Shown piece after piece: positions 9,943 to 18,569 of a stretch of DNA of 64,000 nucleotides. Made by a program: the position numbers and the translations under genes. This stretch comes from Microvirga aerophila. GTDB taxonomy: Bacteria; Pseudomonadota; Alphaproteobacteria; Rhizobiales; Beijerinckiaceae. How positions within the stretch are numbered: the first letter of the stretch is position 1; each line of letters opens with the position of its first letter. The stretch spans positions 85,457 to 149,456 of the forward strand of contig NZ_QOIO01000007.1 in assembly GCF_003332305.1 (NCBI RefSeq), in the 5' to 3' direction. The notes under the pieces are model-generated. The model saw only the letters and a program-made list of their open reading frames with translations, was not told where the DNA came from and searched no databases.

Positions 9943-10965
9943 TCAGGCGATCTGACTGCTATGAGCGGTGACTATCTGCTCGATCGCGCCGAAGATCGAA
10001 TGGCCTGCCTTATCCTTCATCTCGATGCGGACCGTATCGCCGATCTGCAGGAAGGGGGTCTTGGCCTGACCATGGACGATTGTTTCGACCGTGCGTTGCT
10101 CCGCTATGCAGGAATAACCGAGGCCGCCCTCCGCGACAGGCTTGCCGGGACCTCCATCCCGATCCTTGTTGGAGACCGTGCCGGACCCGATGATCGTGCC
10201 CGCGCTCAAAGCGCGCGTCTTGGCCGCGTGGGCGATCAGCGTGGGGAAATCGAAGGTCATGTCGACCCCCGCATCCGGGCATCCGAAAGGTCGGCCGTTG
10301 ATCATCGACCGCAAGGGCAGGTGAAGCTTCCCACCGTCCCAGGCATCGCCCAGCTCGTCCGGCGTGACGGCAACCGGGGAAAGGGTCGAGGAGGGTTTCG
10401 CATGGAAGAAGCCGAACCCCTTCGCCAACTCGGCCGGGATCAGGTTTCTCAAGGATACGTCGTTGACCAGGACCACCAGGCGGATTGCTGCGGCGGCCTC
10501 CTCACGGCTCGCGCCCATGGGGACGTCCCCGGTGATGACCGCCACCTCGGCCTCGAAATCGATCCCATGCGCCTCATCGGCCACCGGAATCGCCTCGCGC
10601 GGTCCCAGGAAGCTGTCCGATCCGCCCTGGTACATGAGCGGATCGGTCCAGAACGATTCCGGCATCTCCGCGCCGCGCGCTTTGCGCACCAGCTCCACGT
10701 GATTCACGTAGGCCGACCCATCCGCCCATTGATAGGCCCTCGGCAAGGGCGAGGCGCAATCGTGCTCGTGAAAGCGGAAGGACGGGACGGAGCCATGTTC
10801 GAGCTGTTCCGCCAGATCACGGAGCCGAGGCTCGACTTTTTCCCAATCGTCCAAGGCTTGCTGCAAGGTCGGAACAATGAAAAAAGCGTCTGTTGCCCGG
10901 GTCAGATCGCCTGAAACGACGACGAGCCTGCCGTCGCGGCCTTGTTTGAGGGAAGAAAGCTTCAT
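9943..10965 (-). CDS. Fumarylacetoacetate hydrolase family protein
   Basis: A 340-residue protein with the FAH C-terminal fold: a metal-binding cluster (DFEAEVAVITGD), LVNDVSLRNL, KGFGFFHAKPSSTLSP, and GSGTVSNKD in the usual glycine-rich loop. In the tyrosine/homogentisate pathway FAH cleaves fumarylacetoacetate to fumarate and acetoacetate. The nearby maleylacetoacetate isomerase gene supports that reaction, though family members also hydrolyse or decarboxylate other beta-diketo acids. The start MKLSSLKQG at 10965 is the conserved family start; a longer in-frame reading runs over the neighbouring gene. It is divergent from the TRAP binding-protein gene across only 65 nt. Confidence 0.88.
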   Translation of the reverse strand: MKLSSLKQGRDGRLVVVSGDLTRATDAFFIVPTLQQALDDWEKVEPRLRDLAEQLEHGSVPSFRFHEHDCASPLPRAYQWADGSAYVNHVELVRKARGAEMPESFWTDPLMYQGGSDSFLGPREAIPVADEAHGIDFEAEVAVITGDVPMGASREEAAAAIRLVVLVNDVSLRNLIPAELAKGFGFFHAKPSSTLSPVAVTPDELGDAWDGGKLHLPLRSMINGRPFGCPDAGVDMTFDFPTLIAHAAKTRALSAGTIIGSGTVSNKDRDGGPGKPVAEGGLGYSCIAEQRTVETIVHGQAKTPFLQIGDTVRIEMKDKAGHSIFGAIEQIVTAHSSQIA

Positions 10966-11030
10966 AGTCACCGACCGTGTTGTTATGGTTCTCTGAACTT
11001 GCAACGGAAAACTTTTTGGGGAAACGCCTA

Positions 11031-12134
11031 ATGACGACAATGACGTTGAAAAGAAGAAGCTTCCTGACGGGAGCAAGCCTCGCAGCGGCCGGTAGCACGG
11101 TGGCGGCCCCCGCCATTGCCCAATCCATGCCGGAGATCCGCTGGCGGCTGACGTCGAGCTTCCCGAAATCGCTGGATACGATCTTCGGCACCGCTCAGAC
11201 CTTCGCCAAGTACATGGCGGAGGCGACCGACAACAAGTTTCAGGTTCAGGTTTTTGCTCCCGGCGAGATCGTCGGCGGCCTTCAGGCCCTCGACGCTGTG
11301 CAGTCGGGCGCGGTGGAATGCGCACACACCCCGGTTTACTTCTACATCGGCAAGGAGCCGGCTCTCGGCTTCGGCACCGGCGTTCCGTTCGGCCTGAACG
11401 CGCGTCAGCAGCATTCCTGGTGGCACTTCGTCGGCGGCAAGGAAATCATCAACGACATTCTGGCCCGGTATAACGCGATCTCCTTCGCGTGCGGCAATTC
11501 CGGCACCCAGATGGGCGGTTTCTTCCGCAAGGAGATCAACACGGTCGAGGACCTGAAGGGTCTCAAGTTCCGCATCGGCGGCCTGGGCGGGCAGGTGCTG
11601 GCGAAGCTCGGCGTGGTGCCGCAGCAGCTTGCCCCCGGCGACGTCTATCCGGCGCTCGAGCGCGGCACCCTGGACGCGGCTGAGTTCGTCGGCCCCTACG
11701 ACGACGAGAAGCTGGGGTTCCTGAAGGTCGCCAAGTACTACTACGCTCCCGGTTGGTGGGAGGGCGGCGCCATGCTGCACCTCGTCGTCAATCAGCAGAA
11801 GTGGAACGAACTGCCCAAGCAGTATCAGGCCATCCTGTCCCAGGCTTCCGAGGCCGCGAACAGCTGGATGCTCGCCAAATACGACGCGGTCAACGGACAG
11901 GCTCTGCGCCGCATGATTGGCGGCGGAGCCGAGCTGCGCTCGTTCACCCCGCCCGTCATGGAGGCCTCCCTCAAGGCTGCGAATGAGCTCTACGCGGAGC
12001 TTTCCGCCAAGAGCCCGGACTTCAAGAAGGCTTACGATTCAATGGTGGCCTATCGGGGCGACGTGCTGCCCTGGTGGCAGCTCAACGAGTACGCCTACGA
12101 TACCTTCATGATCCGCACCCGCGGGCGCGCTTAA
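11031..12134 (+). CDS. TRAP transporter solute-binding protein, TakP-like (DctP family)
   Basis: A 367-residue periplasmic protein with a twin-arginine signal (LKRRSFLTGASLAAAG, cleavage near AIAQ at about residue 28). The mature part follows the TakP group of TRAP binding proteins: FPKSLDTIFG, GNSGTQMGGFFRKEI, LKGLKFRIGGLGGQVL and APGWWEGG. TakP of Rhodobacter binds 2-oxo acids, so a carboxylate ligand is likely. A complete TRAP system needs DctQ and DctM membrane subunits, and neither is next to this gene; it is flanked by catabolic genes. The ATG at 11031 has GGGGA about 8 nt upstream. A hairpin follows the stop. Confidence 0.88.
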   Translation: MTTMTLKRRSFLTGASLAAAGSTVAAPAIAQSMPEIRWRLTSSFPKSLDTIFGTAQTFAKYMAEATDNKFQVQVFAPGEIVGGLQALDAVQSGAVECAHTPVYFYIGKEPALGFGTGVPFGLNARQQHSWWHFVGGKEIINDILARYNAISFACGNSGTQMGGFFRKEINTVEDLKGLKFRIGGLGGQVLAKLGVVPQQLAPGDVYPALERGTLDAAEFVGPYDDEKLGFLKVAKYYYAPGWWEGGAMLHLVVNQQKWNELPKQYQAILSQASEAANSWMLAKYDAVNGQALRRMIGGGAELRSFTPPVMEASLKAANELYAELSAKSPDFKKAYDSMVAYRGDVLPWWQLNEYAYDTFMIRTRGRA

Positions 12135-12143
12135 GTCAAAATG

Positions 12144-12182
12144 GTTCGGCCATGCGCGTGGGACTCACGCGCATGGCCGAAC
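12144..12182. terminator. Perfect 17-bp hairpin after the TRAP binding-protein gene
   Basis: Arms 12144-12160 and 12166-12182 are exact inverted copies (GTTCGGCCATGCGCGTG and its complement) around the 5-nt loop GGACT, starting 9 nt after the TRAP gene stop. The stem is very stable. It is not followed by a clear T run on the plus strand, so it may be a Rho-independent-like terminator, an mRNA-stabilising 3' hairpin or a dispersed palindromic element. Confidence 0.6.
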
Positions 12183-12236
12183 GAAAATGCAGCGTTTTCG
12201 TTGCTTCTGTCGGTCGACGACACAGCCAGCCAGTCC

Positions 12237-12279
12237 GTTGCGGCTGCAACGCATCCGCGGTATTGGTTGCGCCGGCAAC
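12237..12279. promoter_or_regulatory. Tandem MarR-type operators and promoter upstream of the marR-maiA pair
   Basis: Two copies of the inverted repeat GTTGC-N4-GCAAC lie at 12237-12250 and 12266-12279, 29 bp apart start to start. Between and over them is a plausible promoter: TTGCGG (12238-12243), 17-bp spacer, TATTGG (12261-12266). The first site covers the -35 element and the second covers the end of the -10 and the start point. The marR start follows 15 nt later. This arrangement suggests autorepression of the marR-maiA unit. A lone GTTGC half-site lies at 12200-12204. Confidence 0.65.
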
Positions 12280-12294
12280 GGTTAAGGGGGCGCA

Positions 12295-12792
12295 ATGCAA
12301 TCCCGTTCGACAGCCCGGAAGGAAGCCTCCCAGGCTCTGGTGGTTCTCGAGGATTTTCTGCCCTACCGGCTCAACGTTCTGGCTAGTTTGACGTCGAATG
12401 CGCTCGCGCGGATCTATGCAGAGCGGTTCGGCCTCACGATCCCGGGCTGGAGGGTGATCGCTACTCTCGGGCAATACGATGTACGCACTGCGCGGGATAT
12501 CGCTGCCCACGGGGTCATGCACAAATCAACGATTTCGCGCGCCGTTTCGTCCCTGGAGCAACAGGGCCTCATCGTTCGCCACCCCAACCAGGATGACAGG
12601 CGCGAGGAGTTGCTCGCTCTCACGCCGGAAGGACGTGGCATCTATGAGGCTCTCGCTCCGGAGGCCCTGGCTTTCGAAGAGCGTCTCGTCTCGATACTGA
12701 CCCGGGCGGAGCAGGACATGCTTGCTGGAATTGTGGCCAAGCTCAGCGGCCATGCGCGATCTCTGGCGGCAGAGGAGAGGAAAGAGGCATGA
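12295..12792 (+). CDS. MarR-family transcriptional regulator
   Basis: A 165-residue winged-helix protein. The recognition region is AHGVMHKSTISRAVSSLEQQGLI followed by the wing RHPNQDDRREELLALTPEGR, the DxRxxxLxLTxxG motif of MarR proteins. A purine-rich ribosome site (GGGGG) is 6-7 nt before the ATG. Its stop overlaps the maiA start by 4 nt, so the two are translationally coupled. Two identical palindromes just upstream are probably its own operators. MarR proteins usually release DNA on binding an aromatic acid; here a homogentisate-pathway intermediate is a reasonable inducer, but that is inference. Confidence 0.92.
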   Translation: MQSRSTARKEASQALVVLEDFLPYRLNVLASLTSNALARIYAERFGLTIPGWRVIATLGQYDVRTARDIAAHGVMHKSTISRAVSSLEQQGLIVRHPNQDDRREELLALTPEGRGIYEALAPEALAFEERLVSILTRAEQDMLAGIVAKLSGHARSLAAEERKEA

Positions 12793-13415
12793 AGCTCTAC
12801 ACCTATTTCCGTTCATCAGCGGCCTATCGGGTGCGAATCGCCCTCAACCTCAAGGGCGTCGCCTACGAGTCCATGCCGGTGAACCTCCTCAAGGGCGAGC
12901 ATCGGGATGAGGCCTACCGAGTCGTCAATCCTCATGGCCGTCTTCCGGCGCTGGATCTCGGCGATACGGTCCTCGTCCAGTCTCCGGCGATCCTGGAATA
13001 CCTCGATGAAGTCTACCCCGAGCCGCCATTGCTGCCGGGCGATCCGGTGCAGCGCGCCAGGATCCGCGCGGTTGCAAGTCTTGTCGGTTGCGACATCCAC
13101 CCGCTCAACAATCTCGCCGTGCTCTCTTACATCAAGCGTCAGCTGGGCCACGATCAAGCCACGGTGGATGAATGGTACGCGCACTGGATCCACCAAGGCT
13201 TCGAGGCCATCGAGACCATGATCGAGCCGGGGCCTTTCGCCTTTGGCCCGCATCCGACGCTCGCCGACATTTATCTCGTGCCGCAGATCTTCAACGCACG
13301 ACGGTTCAATATCCCGCTCGATGCCTATCCCAACATCGTCTCGGTGGAAGCGGCCTGCGCCGCGCAACCGGCCTTCCAGGAAGCCGCGCCGGCCCGCCAG
13401 CCCGACGCGGCCTGA
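12789..13415 (+). CDS. maiA: Maleylacetoacetate isomerase (zeta-class glutathione transferase)
   Basis: A 208-residue thioredoxin-fold/GST protein. The N-terminal active-site region reads YFRSSAAYRVRIALNLKG, the zeta-class position of the SSCSxRVR motif; here the usual Cys is Ala, and the Ser pair remains. VVNPHGRLPALD and VQSPAILEYLDE form the glutathione-binding part, and DIHPLNNLAVL and HPTLADIYLVPQI are typical of MaiA. It isomerises 4-maleylacetoacetate to 4-fumarylacetoacetate with glutathione, one step before the FAH reaction encoded 2 kb to the left. It overlaps marR by 4 nt. Homogentisate dioxygenase (hmgA) is not in the window. Confidence 0.92.
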   Translation: MKLYTYFRSSAAYRVRIALNLKGVAYESMPVNLLKGEHRDEAYRVVNPHGRLPALDLGDTVLVQSPAILEYLDEVYPEPPLLPGDPVQRARIRAVASLVGCDIHPLNNLAVLSYIKRQLGHDQATVDEWYAHWIHQGFEAIETMIEPGPFAFGPHPTLADIYLVPQIFNARRFNIPLDAYPNIVSVEAACAAQPAFQEAAPARQPDAA

Positions 13416-13982
13416 CAGGGACTCGTCCAATAAGTCTGCACGATGCTGTGATAGAGCGCGAAGGTGGCCACTGCAGCGTTGCGCTTTAGGCCTCGATTCG
13501 ACACAGGGCAGGATAGTTCGGCCCCGATTCATGCGTTTGGAACTGGTTTTGCTCCACAGGCAGCAATGTGGTTATTCACAGCCTGACGTTGCGTAACTTT
13601 TCTTGTCGGGCCCCGATTCATGGGCAAAGAGTAGCAGGGTCGGCGAGCAAAAGTTGTTTTATCTTAAGGCTTTGTTAGGAAACTGGGTCAATCCTTTACG
13701 AAAGGTAAATAGTCCGGGTCTGTATCGTGGCCTTTGTGCAACATGCCTTCGAAAAGCCCACGATCCTGCCCATTTTGCGCCTTCACTCGGTTGTTTGCGG
13801 GTTCGTGCTGGGTAATGTGGCTTCAGCGACGGGGGCACCCCGGTCGTGATTTGGTGATTGTCAGCCGCGAGGGCTGAGAGCGCCAAGTCCTAGGGGAAAT
13901 GGGACGTGTTTTAGGCTTCGCAGAAGCTCTCGAGGCACAAAACCCGGCCCCCCAAGGGTCTCAAAAACTTTGGAGGTCAACC
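13416..13982. other. 567-nt intergenic region with direct repeats, upstream of the porin gene
   Basis: No convincing gene is visible. The stretch is richer in A and T than its surroundings from about 13600. A 14-bp direct repeat GGCCCCGATTCATG occurs at 13520-13533 and 13609-13622, and a near copy of its first 11 bases (GGCCTCGATTC) sits at 13489-13499. A small palindrome CCTTT-ACG-AAAGG lies near 13694. The length and repeats suggest a regulated promoter and a long leader for the porin mRNA. The strong ribosome site GGAGG at the right end serves the porin start. Confidence 0.55.
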
Positions 13983-15257
13983 ATGAAGCTCGTTAAGAGC
14001 CTTCTGCTCGGATCGGTCGCGGGTCTCGCCGCCGTTGCCGGGGCTCAGGCCGCCGATCTTCCCGTCGCGAAGGCTGCTCCCGTTGAGTACGTTCGCGTCT
14101 GCTCCACCTACGGTGCAGGCTTCTTCTACATCCCCGGCACCGAAACCTGCCTCCGCGTCGGCGGCCGTGTTCGCGCCGACTATCTGTACGGCGAGCCGAT
14201 TGACCGCGCTCAGGATGCCATCGGCTTCCGCGCCCGTGGCCGTCTGAACATCGACACCCGCACGGCAACGGCTTACGGCCTGCTGCGCGCCTACATCCGC
14301 TACGAGATCACCCGCTCGTCCGGCACGCCGTTCAACGGCGGCGCCGGCACGGTCGGCACCTCTCCCGACATCGCCCAGGCGTTCGTTCAGTTCGGCGGCC
14401 TCACCGCTGGTCGGGTCACCTCGTTCTTCTCGAACGGTGACCTGCCCACCGATCACATGGGCACCCTGCGCTTCGACGACGCTCCTGAAGTGAACCTGCT
14501 TGCCTACACCTTCTCGTTCGGCAACGGCTTCTCGGCCTCGATCTCGCTTGAAGACGGCATCGAGCGTCGCTCGGGCATCGTGAACCTCGCCACCGGTCTC
14601 CCCGAGACCTACGGCGGCCAGCGCGTTCCGGACGTGGTCGGCAACTTCAAGTACACCGGCACCTGGGGTACGGCTCAGCTCTCCGGCGCGGTTCACCAGA
14701 TCCGCACCAACACGGTTGCTGGCCCGAACGCTGACTTCGACACCGAATATGGCTTCGCCATCTCCGGTACCGTTGGCGTGAACCTGCCGATGCTCGGCGC
14801 TGGCGATGCCCTCTGGTTCGCTGCGACCTACGCTGACGGCGCTCCGGCTTACCTGAACGGCGGCCTCGCTGGCTCGGTCATCAGCCCGTTCGCTGCCTTC
14901 GAAAACGGCGGCGTTATCCTGGCTGACGGCACCGTTGATCCGGTGACCGGCAACTTCGAGAAGACCCGTGCTTGGGCCATCGCCGGTGGCCTGCGCCACT
15001 ACTGGACCCCGCAGGTTCGTTCGAACATCTTCGGTTCGTACCTGGACTCGGATAGCCGTCTGGCGTTCAACACGGCAGGTGACTTCCGCGAGTACCGCCT
15101 TGGCGCCAACGTGTTCTGGCAGCCGGTTTCCGGCCTGGATCTCGGCGTCGAAGTGATCTACGCGAACGTCGATCTGCGTGGCACGACGGCTCTTGGCTTC
15201 CCGCTCCGCGAATCCACCGGCTGGGAAGGCCGCCTGCGCGTTCAGCGCGACTTCTAA
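13983..15257 (+). CDS. Outer-membrane porin of the Hyphomicrobiales Porin_2 family
   Basis: A 424-residue protein with a signal peptide (MKLVKSLLLGSVAGLAAVAG, cleavage after AQA near residue 22). The family start of the mature chain follows: ADLPVAKAAPVEYVRVC, then GAGFFYIPGTETCLRVGG with the conserved Cys pair. The rest is alternating beta strands ending in an aromatic residue (VQRDF), as required for insertion by the BAM machinery. It belongs with Brucella Omp2 and Rhizobium RopA, trimeric 16-strand general porins. The ribosome site GGAGG is 6-7 nt before the ATG. Its codon use is strongly biased to C-ending codons, a sign of high expression, and a strong terminator follows. Confidence 0.95.
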   Translation: MKLVKSLLLGSVAGLAAVAGAQAADLPVAKAAPVEYVRVCSTYGAGFFYIPGTETCLRVGGRVRADYLYGEPIDRAQDAIGFRARGRLNIDTRTATAYGLLRAYIRYEITRSSGTPFNGGAGTVGTSPDIAQAFVQFGGLTAGRVTSFFSNGDLPTDHMGTLRFDDAPEVNLLAYTFSFGNGFSASISLEDGIERRSGIVNLATGLPETYGGQRVPDVVGNFKYTGTWGTAQLSGAVHQIRTNTVAGPNADFDTEYGFAISGTVGVNLPMLGAGDALWFAATYADGAPAYLNGGLAGSVISPFAAFENGGVILADGTVDPVTGNFEKTRAWAIAGGLRHYWTPQVRSNIFGSYLDSDSRLAFNTAGDFREYRLGANVFWQPVSGLDLGVEVIYANVDLRGTTALGFPLRESTGWEGRLRVQRDF

Positions 15258-15282
15258 TCGGCTCAAACCGATTGGTTAGAGG

Positions 15283-15316
15283 AAACCCCGGTGGAAACAC
15301 CGGGGTTTTCTTTTTG
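15283..15316 (+). terminator. Strong intrinsic terminator of the porin gene
   Basis: An 11-bp stem (arms 15283-15293 and 15298-15308) closed by a GAAA tetraloop runs straight into a T-rich tract (TTTTCTTTTT), 25 nt after the porin stop. It is a textbook Rho-independent terminator. Confidence 0.92.
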
Positions 15317-15404
15317 CCATAAGACCTTTTAGGGAAATGCCGGGTCCTGCCGCCGTTGAAGTCAACTGGCCGGATCGGGTTCGCAATGCTGGAAATGCCT
15401 TAGG

Positions 15405-16286
15405 CTAGGGACTCGCTTCAGCTGCTGCGATTAGCTCCTTGACGGCTGTGACCAGTTCACCCTCGATCGCCGGGGCGTGGCCCTGGTCGGGCACGGTGAT
15501 GGCGGTCAAGCGCGGATGGCTTTCCCGCATGGCGGCCAGGGTCGAGGCGGCGAACAGGTCCGAATTCGCGCCGCGGATGGCCAGCACCGGGTAGGGGTTA
15601 AGTCCGCCAAACAGGGGCCAAAGGTCCGGAAGGGGCATCTCGAGGTCAAGGGCTTCCAGCGTCTTCATCAGATTGGGGTCGTAGTTGAGGACGATCCGAT
15701 CGCCGTCCTCACGCCAGGTACCCCGCGCCAGCCTTTCCCACTGATCGTCCGTCCAGCGGGGGAATTGGGCATCCGACATCTGCCTCAGGATATGCCCGGC
15801 TTCGCTCATTGTCCTAGGACTCGGCAGTTTGCCCACGTAGGAGCGGATGCGCATGAGGCCTTTTCCCTCGAGAACGGGCCCCACGTCATTGAGAACCGCC
15901 CCGGCAAGGCATGTCGGCCGGATCGCGCTCAGCGCCATGGTGATGAGGCCGCCGCGCGACGTGCCGACGAAGATCGCTTTTTCGATGCCGGCGGCCGTGA
16001 GGACCTGAAGGGTATCGTTCAGTTCGACGCGAACGTCGTAATTCTGCCAGTTCTTGTCCCATTCGGACCGGCCGCGCCCCCGGTAGTCCAGGGCGAGCAC
16101 CCGGCGCGGCCGGGTTTCATCCTGGCTCAGGGACTCGGCCAATTCGCTGAAATCCGCCGATGTGCGGGCCAATCCCGGAAGGCACACGACCGGAAGAGCA
16201 TGGGTGGCTTCCGGTCCATAGTCACGGGCGTAAAGCCGCAAGCCATCGGCTGCGGACACGAAAAGATCGCGGTAACGGCCGTTCAT
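15405..16286 (-). CDS. Alpha/beta-fold hydrolase
   Basis: A 293-residue protein with the oxyanion HG-like region VVCLPGLARTSADF, the nucleophile elbow GTSRGG (Ser about 110), acid candidate Asp in GANSDLF and a late His in DQGHAPAIEG. The conserved segment LALDYRGRGRSEWD is common in esterase/epoxide-hydrolase-like members of the family. The substrate cannot be predicted. AGGAAG precedes the ATG. The gene lies 39 nt downstream of the lytic transglycosylase gene on the same strand and may be co-transcribed with it. No signal peptide, so it is cytoplasmic. Confidence 0.88.
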   Translation of the reverse strand: MNGRYRDLFVSAADGLRLYARDYGPEATHALPVVCLPGLARTSADFSELAESLSQDETRPRRVLALDYRGRGRSEWDKNWQNYDVRVELNDTLQVLTAAGIEKAIFVGTSRGGLITMALSAIRPTCLAGAVLNDVGPVLEGKGLMRIRSYVGKLPSPRTMSEAGHILRQMSDAQFPRWTDDQWERLARGTWREDGDRIVLNYDPNLMKTLEALDLEMPLPDLWPLFGGLNPYPVLAIRGANSDLFAASTLAAMRESHPRLTAITVPDQGHAPAIEGELVTAVKELIAAAEASP

Positions 16287-16325
16287 TGGTCTTCCTGATA
16301 TCGCCCCTGGGGCGGCGATCCTGCC

Positions 16326-18383
16326 TCAATAATCGGGCTGTGTCGCCTCCACCGTCACCGGTGTCGCGCCGCCATCGAGCCGCTGCCTGTATACGAGCAG
16401 GTTCTCCATCACGCGCTGAACGTAGTTGCGGGTCTCGTGGAACGGAATGCGCTCGATCCAGTCGACCACGTCCACGTGGGGCTTGCGGGGATCCCCGTAG
16501 GCGTCGATCCATTTCTTCACGTTGCCGCCGCCTGCATTGTAGGACGCAAAGGCCAGAATATGGGAGCCTTTCCAGTCCTCCATCAACTCGCCCAGGTGGG
16601 CCGACCCGAGCTTGGCGTTGTAGGACGGATCCTCCACCAGCCGATCGAGGTTGAAGCCGACGCCGAAGCGTTGGGCCGTTCTTTTGGCCGTTGCCGGCAT
16701 GAGCTGCATCAGGCCCCGGGCCCCTGCGCTCGAAACAGCCCGTGGGTTGAAGGCGCTTTCCTGCCGGGCAATGGCATAAACCATCGCGGGCTCGACCTCG
16801 TCCCCGACACGCTCGAATTCCGGGATGGCCGAGACAGGGTAGGCATGGACATCGAGCGGGAAGCCGCGCTGCATCGCGATCTTGCCGATGGCCAGAACGG
16901 CCCGGGGATTTTTCTCGGCGGATGCCAGGGCCGCCAAGGCGTCGAGGTGGCTCGGATCGGTCAGGCCCTGGGCCAACTCGCTATAAAGACTGAGCGTGAG
17001 CTCCGGTTCTTCGATCTGCTGCAGAAGCCGAACCGCCTGAATCGGCGCGAGAGCCTCGAAGGCCCTGCGGCCGTCCCCGGTCAAGGGATCGACGGACCGC
17101 AGAAGGATCTTCTGTCCCAGCTTCTCCTTGGAGAGTTGGCCGTAATAGGTCGTGGGGTTGTCCGCCGCGCGCTCGTAGAAAAGCTTGGCGTCCTGGGGGG
17201 AGCCGCTGGCCTCCGCCGCACGGCCCTGCCAATAGGCCACGCGCGAGATGGAAATCGGACTGGATGCGGTCTTGGCCACGGTGGCGAAATGCTCAGCGGC
17301 CGCCGAAGCGTTATTGAGGAAACGCAGGGCAATCCAGCCTGCGTGGAATTCGGCCTCGATCTGCTGCACCGGGCTTTCCGCCACGTGGTTTCGGGCAACC
17401 TCATAAGCCAGTTGGGCGTCGCCCTTATCCAGAAGATCGCGGGTGATCCGGCGCTGCTCCGCCCACCATTCATCCCCGTCGACTCGCGCTTCGTGATCGC
17501 GCGGGGCCTGCTTGATGACGGTAGCCGCCTCGATCAGCTTGTTCGACCGGCGCAGGAAGAGCGCCCGGGAGAACATGTAAGAGGCGTCCTTGCGCAAGTC
17601 CGCCGGCACGGACCCGAATACCTTTTCGGCAGCCTTTTTACCCTGGAAGCTCCCCATGCGGGCCTTCACCAGGCTCGCATATGGCTTGCCGGCATAACCG
17701 GCGGCCCGGGTGGCCGCGCCCCAGTTCTCCTTGTGCAGCAGCCGCTCCATCCGGTAGCGATGGTCGGCCTCGGTCAGAACGCCCGGAAACCGGTCGAGGA
17801 TGCGACTTTCCATGTCATTGCCGAAAGTGTCCTCCCGCCAGACATGCCTGATCTGGGCTTGGGCCTCCTGGTCGGCCCCATCCGCCTTCAGGGCGAAGGC
17901 GAGCGCGATCCGGCCGGAGGCGGACATGGGCGGCTGCGTGGCGAAATAGGCGCGAACCTCCGACGAAGCCTTGCGCTCCGTCAGAAGCGCCTCTTCGGTT
18001 CTCCTGCGGGTCTGGCTCGACGCGGGCCAGTCCGGGTAATCCTGCCGGAACGCCATGAGCCGGTCGAACTTCATGGGGATGCCGGCCTTGATGGCGAACC
18101 ATTCCGCCAGCGCCATCGCGCCGGGCTGGGCCAGCTTGGATTTCAAAATCGCTGCCTCGGTCCAGTCGTTGCCTCGGTAGGCTTTGAAGATCAGCGGCAG
18201 GTAGTCCAAATCCCCCAAGGGCTCGCTGAGCGGGACATAGCTGGCCTCGATCGAGCCCGTGACCGCCACATCCGGAAACGGCGGCCGGGGAGGGCCCTCA
18301 TTCGCCTGAACCGGCAGCATCGAGAGTTGGGCAAGCGCTGCCGACGCCAAAAGGTGCGTAACGAGGCGTGTTCCGAGGCTCAT
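16326..18383 (-). CDS. Soluble lytic murein transglycosylase (Slt70-like)
   Basis: A 685-residue periplasmic protein. The N-terminus is a signal peptide (to about ANEG, residue 30). A long alpha-helical superhelical domain follows (about 60-500). The C-terminal SLT catalytic domain carries [11 protein letters not shown] with the catalytic Glu (about 540), [13 protein letters not shown] and [11 protein letters not shown]. It cleaves peptidoglycan glycan strands to 1,6-anhydromuropeptides during wall turnover. The ATG at 18383 follows GGGGGA; a start 13 codons upstream would spoil the signal peptide. It is divergent from dapA across 186 nt. Membership of the Slt group rather than MltC/MltE is judged from length and the helical domain. 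Confidence 0.93.
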   Translation of the reverse strand: MSLGTRLVTHLLASAALAQLSMLPVQANEGPPRPPFPDVAVTGSIEASYVPLSEPLGDLDYLPLIFKAYRGNDWTEAAILKSKLAQPGAMALAEWFAIKAGIPMKFDRLMAFRQDYPDWPASSQTRRRTEEALLTERKASSEVRAYFATQPPMSASGRIALAFALKADGADQEAQAQIRHVWREDTFGNDMESRILDRFPGVLTEADHRYRMERLLHKENWGAATRAAGYAGKPYASLVKARMGSFQGKKAAEKVFGSVPADLRKDASYMFSRALFLRRSNKLIEAATVIKQAPRDHEARVDGDEWWAEQRRITRDLLDKGDAQLAYEVARNHVAESPVQQIEAEFHAGWIALRFLNNASAAAEHFATVAKTASSPISISRVAYWQGRAAEASGSPQDAKLFYERAADNPTTYYGQLSKEKLGQKILLRSVDPLTGDGRRAFEALAPIQAVRLLQQIEEPELTLSLYSELAQGLTDPSHLDALAALASAEKNPRAVLAIGKIAMQRGFPLDVHAYPVSAIPEFERVGDEVEPAMVYAIARQESAFNPRAVSSAGARGLMQLMPATAKRTAQRFGVGFNLDRLVEDPSYNAKLGSAHLGELMEDWKGSHILAFASYNAGGGNVKKWIDAYGDPRKPHVDVVDWIERIPFHETRNYVQRVMENLLVYRQRLDGGATPVTVEATQPDY

Positions 18384-18569
18384 GAAGTCCCCCACAAATC
18401 TCTCAAGTGCCGTCGCGAGCATGATTGTGACGACGTTTCTCTTGAGGAAACACTAACTGCCGGGCTAGGACAACAGGCCAAAAGGCAGTTTGCGCGCAAG
18501 CGCCGCAGCCCCTATGTGTTAAACCCTTATACTCTCCAGGCCCTGGCGCACCGTTTTCGAGGATTTTTC

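Noticed and set aside
13603..13815. Possible 70-residue protein in the porin leader
   Set aside because: No ribosome site, no domain and atypical composition; the region looks regulatory.
13977..15266. Open frame of 429 codons antisense to the porin gene
   Set aside because: The strong codon bias of the porin leaves the opposite strand free of stops; no domain is recognisable.
16437..18569. Very long upstream extension in frame with dapA
   Set aside because: It is antisense to the lytic transglycosylase gene; the conserved DapA start is at 18570.
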